From an uncultured Clostridia bacterium (GTDB taxonomy: Bacteria > Bacillota > Clostridia > Oscillospirales > Ruminococcaceae): 6,039 nt of DNA. The stretch is taken from assembly GCA_947089135.1 (NCBI GenBank), contig CAMUJF010000039.1:1-6039 (forward strand), read 5' to 3'. The notes under the pieces were generated by a model. The model was not told the DNA's origin, searched no databases, and saw only the letters and a program-made list of their open reading frames with translations. Numbering within the stretch: the first letter of the stretch is position 1; every line of letters begins with the position of its first letter. Both the position numbers and the translations under genes were made by a program. Shown in pieces: positions 1-4,923 of this stretch.

Positions 1-1797
1 GCCCGTAAGCTCCGCGCCGCACTGCTTGATCGCCCGAAGCTGTCTCGCGATTAGCTGCTGACGGGCTGCAATGTCCTGTTTGTCCGAGGTAATGTAATCC
101 ACAAAAACGCTTAGATCCAATTGCCATGAGCCGATGTAGGTATCCTCCTTGTCGTAAACGCGGACGTATTCAAGCTCGGCGGGATCGTACCGCACATACA
201 CTTCGCGGTCAACCCATCTCCAGCTGTCCTCGCCGCTGTTGTACCACAGCTTTTCGCCCGATATCGTAATATATACGCCGTTTTCGCGGACCTTTTGGTA
301 ACCCGTATGCCGCATGAGCAAAAGATTCAGCGTGCTTTCATCGCACATTCTGAGGGTACGCCGCTGTATGGATTTGCACCATGCTTCGGCTCTGCTCATG
401 CCCTTGAACTGCTGTTCGCAGCCTCCGTATGGAGAGGCATTGTACTGACCGTCGAAAAGTATGTCCAATTGTTCCCGTATCTGCCAATCATAGGGTACAT
501 AGCCGTGTTTCAGCTGATACGTAAGACTTTCGGGGCGTTCGATAACATTTCCGCCCGTAAAGGTTGCCACAAGGCGGGAAATTGTATTTTTCAGCGTGAG
601 GAACATTCTCTCAATAGGCTTTGCACGACCGTTTTCGGGAATAGCGTTCCGCATTTCAATGCCGAGCAGGTCAAGTATGGTGGGAGGGCGTTCAACGTCC
701 GCCTGTTTTTTATGAGTACGGTGTCCCTTGCCGCCGATATCCCATGTCAGAAATTCGCGACCGTTGTCAACGTAAAGTATTTTCGGAATCCCGCACCGCT
801 GGATCGCGTGACGGAGAGCCATTACCGTGGAATGCGAGTTAGGCGTTTCGGTAATGTTCCACCCGACAAGAGCCTCGGTTTTAGCGTCAAGAATGCCCGT
901 GACGTAAAGTCTGTGTGTCTTTTCGCCGTCGTCGGTTCTGGTGATAAAGTCGAGGGTGTGATTATCCGCCACCCAAACGTCGTTGGCTTCGATACCGTCG
1001 TAAAGGCGTTGTATGTAAGGCAGACAGTCGTCTATGCAAGCCTTTTCGCCCTCGCGGAAAAATTTTATAACGGCGGGAAGGAGCTTGTCGGGCAAACGCC
1101 TGAACGTCCTTTCGCTCGCCATAAAGGGCAGATATTCGGGGAACTGCTCAAACACATAATTACGGGTCTGCCTGTAGCAGTCCGCGACCGGAAGCTGCGC
1201 GTCGCTCAGATACAGCGCGTAAAAACACTCCGTCACCTCGGACGGTATTATGGAATTTCCCTTGTTCCAGCCGCCCCGACCGTCCACAAGCCCCTGCAGG
1301 TCGTTGTCTTTGTAGGCTTTGTACTTTCGGTATAAGATTTCCCTGCTCAGGGTGATGCCGTATTCCGCAAGATATGCGCGGCGGAGCCGCTTTGTCTCGG
1401 CGATGAATACCATATCGCCCTCGGCGCAGTTTTCGTACTCCCTGCGGCGGATCCGCCATTCGCGAAGCAGGTCGGTCCAGAATGTGATCTGTTCCCGCTC
1501 ATCGGCGTTGAACTTGCCGAACTCTTTTTTGACAGCGGGTTTCGCTTTCTTGGGTTTCTGCGGAACTGTCTCTTCCTGCACTTTCGGCAGACAAAGCTGC
1601 GCGTCGGCGGCAAGCTTGCCGTAATACTTCTTTTGCAGGGGTTCGGGGAGCGCGGAAACGGGGATCAGGTATTTCGGACGGTTCTTTTCATTAAATTCTG
1701 TCTTGGCTTCGAGCTTGCCGTCTTGAATAATTCTCTTTATGTATCTTTCCGAGCACCCTTTAAGCTCCGCGACTTCTTTTACGGATAAGTATTCCAA
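1..1797 (-). CDS. Mu-type DDE transposase (MuA family), C-terminus outside window
   Basis: Catalyses strand transfer of the element ends into target DNA. The frame is open for 599 codons to the left edge; MuA itself is 663 aa, so little is missing. Residues 1-32 look like a helix-turn-helix (SVKEVAELKGCSERYIKRII), followed by the RPKYLIPVSALP segment common in this family and a Lys/Ala/Pro-rich linker near 85-100. The catalytic core shows D278 (VWVADNHT), D344 (LYVDNGREF) and E396 (AKPIERMF); spacings of 66 and 52 are close to MuA D269, D336, E392. A Mu-type beta-barrel begins near 508 (VYITISGEKLWY). The start is TTG at 1797, chosen because GGAGG at 1805-1809 lies 7 nt upstream and no in-frame ATG is nearby; a weak start codon may limit transposase yield. 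It is the last gene of the early block in the window, 62 bp after its neighbour. Confidence 0.93.
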   Translation of the reverse strand, partial: MEYLSVKEVAELKGCSERYIKRIIQDGKLEAKTEFNEKNRPKYLIPVSALPEPLQKKYYGKLAADAQLCLPKVQEETVPQKPKKAKPAVKKEFGKFNADEREQITFWTDLLREWRIRRREYENCAEGDMVFIAETKRLRRAYLAEYGITLSREILYRKYKAYKDNDLQGLVDGRGGWNKGNSIIPSEVTECFYALYLSDAQLPVADCYRQTRNYVFEQFPEYLPFMASERTFRRLPDKLLPAVIKFFREGEKACIDDCLPYIQRLYDGIEANDVWVADNHTLDFITRTDDGEKTHRLYVTGILDAKTEALVGWNITETPNSHSTVMALRHAIQRCGIPKILYVDNGREFLTWDIGGKGHRTHKKQADVERPPTILDLLGIEMRNAIPENGRAKPIERMFLTLKNTISRLVATFTGGNVIERPESLTYQLKHGYVPYDWQIREQLDILFDGQYNASPYGGCEQQFKGMSRAEAWCKSIQRRTLRMCDESTLNLLLMRHTGYQKVRENGVYITISGEKLWYNSGEDSWRWVDREVYVRYDPAELEYVRVYDKEDTYIGSWQLDLSVFVDYITSDKQDIAARQQLIARQLRAIKQCGAELTG

Positions 1798-1845
1798 ATT
1801 CGCACCTCCCCGAATTTTTTTTGTAAAAAGTCTTGCATTTTCGCA

Positions 1846-1876
1846 CCAACTCTGCTATACTATATATCAGAGTTGG
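1846..1876. repeat. 9-bp perfect inverted repeat before the transposase gene
   Basis: CCAACTCTG (1846-1854) and CAGAGTTGG (1868-1876) are separated by 13 AT-rich bases. The stop codon of the 68-aa gene (1860-1862) lies in the loop. In minus-strand RNA this would form a hairpin about 50 nt ahead of the transposase start. No T run follows directly, so it is not a typical terminator; a binding site, an RNA-processing site or a block on transposase expression are all possible. Confidence 0.6.
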
Positions 1877-2066
1877 AACACACGTTCTTATTGAACGACT
1901 GGAGAAAGTCCTCGCATTCGGTCAGGAGCACAAGAATGGTGCTAACATTCTTCCTGACCTGTTCCGGCTCTATTTTTGTATCCTCAAGGCTCATGCTTTC
2001 GCATAGAGTCTTGCCCATACCAAGAGCATATCCGAGCATTTTCGCGCGGAACTGCGCTTCCGTCAT
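1860..2066 (-). CDS. small hypothetical early protein, 68 aa
   Basis: Not recognised. The protein begins MTEAQFRAKMLGYALGMGK and appears mostly helical, with an acidic central part (SLEDTKIEPEQVRKN) and a hydrophobic stretch (VSTILVLL, about residues 41-48) too short and too close to charges to be a clear membrane segment. The ATG at 2066 is preceded by GAGGTGA at 2071-2077, a good ribosome site 4 nt away. The gene is separated from the upstream one by 88 bp holding two hairpins, and from the transposase by 62 bp, looser than elsewhere in the operon. Its position next to the transposase suggests an early-phase role, but nothing in the sequence fixes one. The coding call rests on the ribosome site, strand and placement. 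Confidence 0.75.
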   Translation of the reverse strand: MTEAQFRAKMLGYALGMGKTLCESMSLEDTKIEPEQVRKNVSTILVLLTECEDFLQSFNKNVCSNSDI

Positions 2067-2099
2067 GTTATCACCTCATTTCGGGTCTGCCATCATCGG

Positions 2100-2149
2100 C
2101 GTTGGGAGACCGTCCCCAACGGACGGAGCGGGTTTGCTTCGCGCTCCGT
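2100..2149. repeat. two adjacent GC-rich hairpins in the operon gap
   Basis: CGTTGGG (2100-2106) pairs with CCCAACG (2115-2121) around an 8-nt loop, and ACGGAGCG (2123-2130) pairs perfectly with CGCTCCGT (2142-2149) around an 11-nt loop. They fill most of the 88-bp gap between the 100-aa and 68-aa genes. Neither is followed by a T run on either strand, so an intrinsic terminator is unlikely; mRNA processing, stabilisation or a mobile palindromic repeat are alternatives. Confidence 0.6.
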
Positions 2150-2154
2150 TTCGG

Positions 2155-2457
2155 CTATTGGTTTTTGTAGGTTCTGCGCCTAATGCGCTGCCCCATTTCA
2201 ATAAGACTGTTTTCATAGTTTAGATTATTTGACGCGTACGCCATTCTATCAGTGTCAATGTCATAAAAGATAACATCATAACGATTAGGCGTGATCTCCT
2301 TGTTATAGCATCGTTTGCAGGCAATACCGATTAAAAAACGCTTGTCGTTTTCGTTTGCTGACGCATAGGCTAAATCCACGAGTTCCTTGCCGTTTTTTTC
2401 AAGGCATTCTTCAATTTTAGCCCTTGCGGCAGTCAATGGTTTGTGCATGATTTTCAT
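2155..2457 (-). CDS. hypothetical early protein, 100 aa
   Basis: Not recognised. The N-terminal third (MHKPLTAARAKIEECLEKNG) looks helical; the middle carries a single C-x2-C (ACKRCYNK, near residues 47-50), too little for a zinc site by itself; the C-terminal half looks mixed, with a YDVIFYDIDTDRMAY segment and a basic tail (RIRRRTYKNQ). The ATG at 2457 is set by CCTCC on the plus strand at 2465-2469 (GGAGG in the mRNA), 7 nt upstream; this ribosome site overlaps the stop codon of the preceding XRE gene, so the two are probably translated in sequence. An ATG three codons later (2448) has worse spacing. Confidence 0.8.
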   Translation of the reverse strand: MKIMHKPLTAARAKIEECLEKNGKELVDLAYASANENDKRFLIGIACKRCYNKEITPNRYDVIFYDIDTDRMAYASNNLNYENSLIEMGQRIRRRTYKNQ

Positions 2458-2468
2458 GTGTGTACCTC

Positions 2469-2687
2469 CTAACTTACACTGCGTCCGAGAAGCTCGTCCA
2501 CCGAGCAGTGCAAGGTGTCCGCAATTTTGCGGAGAGCGTCCACGGACGGTCTGCGTCTGCCGTGTTCTATATTGCAGAGCAGCGTTTTGTTTATCCCGAC
2601 ACGCTGTGCAAGTTCACGCTGTTCGATGTCGTATTCAAGACGCTTTCTGCGGATATTTGCGCCTACTTCTTTGGTTGTTACTGTCAT
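2469..2687 (-). CDS. small XRE-family regulator, Cro/Ner-like
   Basis: A 72-aa protein that is almost entirely one helix-turn-helix domain of the XRE/Cro-C1 type: residues about 9-68, with IRRKRLEYDIEQRELAQRVG for the first helices, NKTLLCNIEHGRRRPS for the recognition helix and following turn, and ALRKIADTLHCSVDELLG closing the domain. There is no partner domain, so it should act as a small dimeric DNA binder. In Mu the early operon encodes Ner, a small HTH protein that turns down early and repressor transcription; this gene sits in the comparable operon, though sixth rather than first, so the analogy is inference. The start at 2687 has GGAGG (2697-2701) 9 nt upstream, inside the end of the previous gene. 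Its stop overlaps the next gene's ribosome site. Confidence 0.9.
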   Translation of the reverse strand: MTVTTKEVGANIRRKRLEYDIEQRELAQRVGINKTLLCNIEHGRRRPSVDALRKIADTLHCSVDELLGRSVS

Positions 2688-2691
2688 AGTA

Positions 2692-2871
2692 TCAGTCCTC
2701 CTCGTTAAGTTTCCGTGCGGCAGCTTCCGCTTCGGCTTCGTCGGTTGTGTACCCGCCGTAATATTCGCGGTTGCCGCTGTGATCCACTGCGTTCACATCC
2801 CGCAGACGGTACACTTGGTAAAGATATTCGCCGTTTACGGGATTACACGTTACTTTCCATTCACTGGGCAT
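2692..2871 (-). CDS. small conserved-type hypothetical protein, 59 aa
   Basis: Encodes a 59-aa protein starting MPSEWKVTCNPVNGEYLYQ, with a YRLRDVNAVDHSGNREYYGG core and an Ala/Glu-rich helix at the end (DEAEAEAAARKLNEED). From memory, short proteins with the W-K-V-x-x-N-P start and the R-D-V-x-x-V-D-H-S-G-N-R-E core recur in mobile elements of Clostridia; their function is unknown. The start at 2871 has AAGGAGG (CCTCC at 2880-2884 on the plus strand) 8 nt upstream. It begins 3 nt after the previous stop and ends 4 nt before the XRE gene, so it is clearly part of the operon. Confidence 0.85.
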   Translation of the reverse strand: MPSEWKVTCNPVNGEYLYQVYRLRDVNAVDHSGNREYYGGYTTDEAEAEAAARKLNEED

Positions 2872-2874
2872 TGT

Positions 2875-3060
2875 TCAGTCCTCCTTGTTTCTGTATGCCT
2901 TATCGCTTGCGATGAGCGCGGAAGCAGCTGTGCGGACAGGGAAATTAAGCCCTTTGCACATATAGAATACAGCCGATATAAGTGCTGTCATTACATCAAT
3001 CGCGCTTTCGTTTTCGATGTGTGATTCTACGCCTTTGTCGGTGATGTGAATGTCAATCAT
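2875..3060 (-). CDS. small hypothetical protein, 61 aa
   Basis: Not recognised. The protein runs MIDIHITDKGVESHIENES, then a hydrophobic, probably helical middle (VMTALISAVFYMCKGL, about residues 23-38) and a charged tail. The middle could be a buried helix or a weak membrane-associated helix; no signal peptide is visible. ATG at 3060 is preferred over the in-frame TTG at 3063 because GGAGG (3068-3072) lies 7 nt before the ATG and only 4 nt before the TTG. The start overlaps the end of the upstream gene by 8 nt, which points to translational coupling. Confidence 0.78.
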   Translation of the reverse strand: MIDIHITDKGVESHIENESAIDVMTALISAVFYMCKGLNFPVRTAASALIASDKAYRNKED

Positions 3061-3277
3061 CAATATTCCTCCCGATTATACAAACAAATTGTTCGTATGT
3101 ATTTAGTGTGTCCTCCTCACGGGCGTGATCTTCCATAGCGCGATACAAAATGTACGCCGCTTCGTCATGATCACCGTGAGCTATTTGGATAATCGCCTCG
3201 GCGACGCTGTTTACTAAGTCGTCGATTTCCTCGAGGGCTGATTCAAGAGCTTCGGTAAGTTCGTTTGATTTCTCCAT
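3053..3277 (-). CDS. small acidic helical protein, 74 aa
   Basis: Not recognised. Strongly acidic and almost certainly helical: EKSNELTEALESALEEIDD, then VNSVAEAIIQIAHG, then an EAAYILYRAMEDHAREED segment with heptad-like hydrophobic spacing, so a helical bundle or short coiled coil is likely. Small acidic early proteins in phages often bind host proteins or mimic DNA, but no specific motif is present here. Two ATGs compete: 3283 overlaps the previous stop as ATGA, but 3277 lies 7 nt after GAGGTGA (3285-3291), whereas 3283 is only 1 nt from it; 3277 is therefore chosen. The stop overlaps the next gene. Confidence 0.78.
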   Translation of the reverse strand: MEKSNELTEALESALEEIDDLVNSVAEAIIQIAHGDHDEAAYILYRAMEDHAREEDTLNTYEQFVCIIGRNIDD

Positions 3278-3279
3278 GC

Positions 3280-3567
3280 TCATGTCACCTCACTTGATAA
3301 CGGTTCGGGTTTTTCAGTGGGCTTGTACGAAAGATCAATCTCACCGTTTCGGATTGCCTCTTTAAGATGTTTAAAAGTCCGACGGCTTGTAATTTGCGCT
3401 TTAGCGATGGCATTATCTTTTGAAACTCTGTGATTCTTGCCTGCCAAATCTCCGCAAGCAAACGGGACAAACTTTTCTCCATCGTCAAAGACGACCTCAT
3501 TCGGGATTCCGAAAGAACCGATTGCATTGCGGAGTTCCTCCGCTGTTCCTTCGATGATAATTTTCAT
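3280..3567 (-). CDS. hypothetical early protein, 95 aa
   Basis: Not recognised. It begins MKIIIEGTAEELRNAIGSFG, a beta strand followed by a helix, then an EVVFDDGEKFVPFACGD stretch, a basic part (GKNHRVSKDNAIAKAQITSRRTFKHLKEAI) and a Pro/Glu tail (YKPTEKPEPLSSEVT) probably disordered. The basic stretch could contact nucleic acid, but this is only suggestive. The start at 3567 is chosen over an ATG ten codons upstream (3597) because AAGGAGG (CCTCC at 3577-3581) lies 9 nt before it and the longer form would overlap the end of the BRO gene without a ribosome site. It follows the BRO gene by 22 nt. Confidence 0.82.
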   Translation of the reverse strand: MKIIIEGTAEELRNAIGSFGIPNEVVFDDGEKFVPFACGDLAGKNHRVSKDNAIAKAQITSRRTFKHLKEAIRNGEIDLSYKPTEKPEPLSSEVT

Positions 3568-3589
3568 CAAAATTTTCCTCCTTTTACAC

Positions 3590-4228
3590 TTACGCAAGAA
3601 CGTTATTATAGTATCGGCAGATTGAAGCCTCGGAAATGCCTATACCGTTATTGCCGAGATACTTTTTGACATCTTTATATGAGCAAGCTGAAAGAAGCAT
3701 TTCGTCAACTACAGCGCGTATCTCCGGAGCAAGCTTTACAATAACACCCTGCGGCTTGCGCTTTTTGGGGACTTTGGTTTCCCATATTATTTCCTTTTCC
3801 TCCGGTTCGCCGTTTACAACGTCTTTCAGAACAGGAACAAGCTGCTTTACGACCTCGCTCACAACGGCGGTGGCTGTCTGTGCAATGACCTTTTCAAGGT
3901 TGATATTGCCGTAGCCGCCCGTCTTACGGATAGAGGGCAGGACTTCCTCAAACACCCAACGTTCAAACTTTTCCGCTGCGGGGAGCTTACTGCTTACGAT
4001 CAGACGGTACAAATCGCCCTCGGGTATGTAATTGACCTTTTGAGTACCTCCTGCGGTGGGGGTGTCCAATTTAGACACCCCTTTGCATTTCTCTCTAATA
4101 GCCTTTTCAGGTTCTTTGTATCCGAGAATTTTTGCACATCGGGTAGCAGGAAAATACTCCTTGCCGTCGATAATCATTACACCAAGTTCTCCGAACTCGG
4201 TATTGCTGAAAACTTTTATGTCGTTCAT
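3590..4228 (-). CDS. BRO-N domain antirepressor-like protein with C-terminal HTH-like module
   Basis: First gene of the early operon, 212 aa. Residues about 1-105 form a BRO-N domain: FGELGVMIIDGKEYFPATRC, AKILGYKEPEKAIREKC, then the diagnostic YIPEGDLYRLIVSSKLPAAE and FERWVFEEVLPSIRKTGGYG. BRO-N proteins are DNA binding and many phage members act as antirepressors. A helical linker (about 108-135) and a basic stretch (VPKKRKPQG) lead to residues 165-209, which read as a compact HTH-like unit (LAPEIRAVVDEMLLS, YKDVKKYLGNNG, ISEASICRYYNN) resembling the small Gp27-type (DUF3486) proteins of Mu-like phages. ATG 4228 is chosen because GAGG lies 8 nt before it; the frame is open up to an ATG at 4333, about where transcription should start. 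Lifting of repression by this protein is inferred from family and position. Confidence 0.88.
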   Translation of the reverse strand: MNDIKVFSNTEFGELGVMIIDGKEYFPATRCAKILGYKEPEKAIREKCKGVSKLDTPTAGGTQKVNYIPEGDLYRLIVSSKLPAAEKFERWVFEEVLPSIRKTGGYGNINLEKVIAQTATAVVSEVVKQLVPVLKDVVNGEPEEKEIIWETKVPKKRKPQGVIVKLAPEIRAVVDEMLLSACSYKDVKKYLGNNGIGISEASICRYYNNVLA

Positions 4229-4292
4229 AAAAATTTCCTCTCTTTCTATTGTTTTTTCAAGTTTCATGTGATACAATTGATTTGTACCGTTC

Positions 4293-4333
4293 ATGGTAAA
4301 CCAAGGGATTACTGCGCCTATTAGGTTTACCAT
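4293..4333 (-). repeat. 10-bp inverted repeat at the predicted 5' end of the early mRNA
   Basis: ATGGTAAACC (4293-4302) and GGTTTACCAT (4324-4333) are perfect inverted repeats with a 21-bp spacer. Relative to the minus-strand promoter at 4340-4368, the first arm starts at or within 2 nt of the expected +1, so the transcript would begin with a 10-bp stem. The arm centres are 31 bp apart, so a DNA-bound regulator is an alternative to an RNA stem. Confidence 0.6.
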
Positions 4334-4339
4334 ATGTAA

Positions 4340-4368
4340 ATTATAATCTAAAACATTAGATTTGTCAA
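4340..4368 (-). promoter_or_regulatory. early promoter, consensus sigma-A type
   Basis: On the minus strand TTGACA (4368-4363) and TATAAT (4345-4340) are separated by exactly 17 bp, a full match to the housekeeping consensus. Transcription would start near 4333-4335 and read through the BRO gene and the small genes toward the transposase. The spacer is filled by a palindrome that is probably the repressor operator, so bound repressor would exclude RNA polymerase. Confidence 0.9.
4346..4361. promoter_or_regulatory. operator O1 inside the early promoter spacer
   Basis: ATCTAAAACATTAGAT is a palindrome with 6-bp arms (ATCTAA / TTAGAT) around 4 bp; the symmetry extends one more base pair on each side (4345-4362). 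It lies between the -10 and -35 boxes of the early promoter. Binding by the adjacent XRE repressor is inferred from symmetry, size and a second copy 31 bp away. Confidence 0.8.
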
Positions 4369-4376
4369 GCGATTTT

Positions 4377-4392
4377 GTCTAATAATTTAGAT
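4377..4392. promoter_or_regulatory. operator O2 before the repressor gene
   Basis: GTCTAATAATTTAGAT keeps the TCTAA-N4-TTAGA core of O1, with one unmatched outer pair. Its centre is exactly 31 bp, about three helical turns, from that of O1, so two repressor dimers could bind the same DNA face and cooperate. It lies 30 bp before the repressor ATG, where a plus-strand promoter must sit (a TTGTCA box at 4362-4367 is visible, but no convincing -10), so it could give autoregulation. Confidence 0.75.
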
Positions 4393-4422
4393 TTAGCGAT
4401 ATGCACAAAAGGAGATTGAATT

Positions 4423-4875
4423 ATGACGATTACAGAACGCATTTTTGTTGAATTGTCACAAAAAAATATTGCACAAAAGGATTTTGCAACTAAAATAAAT
4501 GTAAACGAAAAAACTGTGTCTGCATGGAAAAGAAATAATTCATTACCACCAGCAGATAAGTTGTCTAATATATCAGATTGCTTGGGCGTATCTTTAGATT
4601 ACTTGCTTACTGGCAAAGAAAGAGGAGCAAAAGTATCTGAAAATATTACAGAACGAGAACTATTAGAAAGCTACAGAAAGCTTTCGGATTTCGAGAAAGG
4701 AGAAGTGCTGGGCGATATAAAGCGTCGCGCCGCTAACGCAGAGCAGGTCAAAAAGCCGAATATTCAAAGAGTCTATCAAGCTGCCAGAACGTACGACAGG
4801 CAGCCTATTCCGACGGTTATTGAAGCCGATATAACGCCGCTTCTTGAAGCTCCGGACGCTACAGATGAGTATTAA
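4423..4875 (+). CDS. XRE-family prophage repressor
   Basis: A 150-aa protein with an N-terminal XRE helix-turn-helix (about residues 4-63): SQKNIAQKDFATKINVNEKT, the recognition region TVSAWKRNNSLPP, and LSNISDCLGVSLDYLLTGKE closing the domain. Residues 75-98 are a charged helix (ERELLESYRKLSDFEKGEV), probably for dimerisation; the tail from about 108 (QRVYQAARTYDRQPIPTVIE) looks extended and could be the part seen by the neighbouring peptidase. The ATG follows AAGGAG (4409-4414) by 8 nt. It is divergent from the early operon and next to the operators, and is followed by an ImmA-like gene, the ImmR-ImmA arrangement of ICEBs1. GC content is 22-35% up to about 4680 (residue 86) and 47-53% after, so the DNA-binding half seems to come from another source. 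Confidence 0.92.
   Translation: MTITERIFVELSQKNIAQKDFATKINVNEKTVSAWKRNNSLPPADKLSNISDCLGVSLDYLLTGKERGAKVSENITERELLESYRKLSDFEKGEVLGDIKRRAANAEQVKKPNIQRVYQAARTYDRQPIPTVIEADITPLLEAPDATDEY
4563..4578. promoter_or_regulatory. possible third operator inside the repressor gene
   Basis: GTCTAATATATCAGAT matches O2 at 13 of 16 positions and has the same 4-bp spacing, with one mismatch in the symmetric core. It lies 186 bp downstream of O2, inside the coding sequence. It could serve as an auxiliary site for looping or as a roadblock, but the local DNA is AT-rich, so chance is a real alternative. Confidence 0.35.
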
Positions 4876-4877
4876 GT

Positions 4878-4923
4878 AAAAATCACCTCTATTAAGGGTA
4901 TACTCTTAACAGAGGTGATTTTT
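4878..4923 (+). promoter_or_regulatory. hairpin that sequesters the ImmA ribosome site; attenuator or coupling element
   Basis: AAAAATCACCTCT (4878-4890) pairs perfectly with AGAGGTGATTTTT (4911-4923); after one mismatch TTAAGGG (4892-4898) pairs with CTCTTAA (4903-4909, one G-T pair) around a TATA loop. The right arm contains the Shine-Dalgarno sequence of the next gene (AGAGGTGA, 4911-4918) and ends directly at its ATG (4924). The left arm begins 2 nt after the repressor stop codon, so a ribosome finishing the repressor would cover it and open the site. The closing U run also makes an intrinsic terminator possible. Confidence 0.8.

Noticed and set aside
295..1335. 346-codon open frame on the plus strand
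   Set aside because: It lies entirely opposite the transposase, has no ribosome site, and its translation shows no domain; the minus-strand frame shows the DDE residues.
1160..1613. Minus-strand open frames at 1160-1459 and 1347-1613
   Set aside because: They are shifted frames within the transposase gene, with Arg/Pro/Gly-rich translations typical of out-of-frame reading.
2076..2096. Six-codon minus-strand frame just ahead of the 68-aa gene
   Set aside because: It has no ribosome site of its own and such short frames arise readily by chance.
1873..3024. Several plus-strand open frames of 64-169 codons
   Set aside because: Each is antisense to a minus-strand gene that has a good ribosome site and tight spacing to its neighbours.
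4040..4324. Plus-strand frames opposite the BRO gene
   Set aside because: The minus strand encodes an unmistakable BRO-N domain here.
4915..4923. GTG at 4915 as start of the ImmA-like gene
   Set aside because: The GTG is inside the Shine-Dalgarno sequence; ATG at 4924 has proper spacing.
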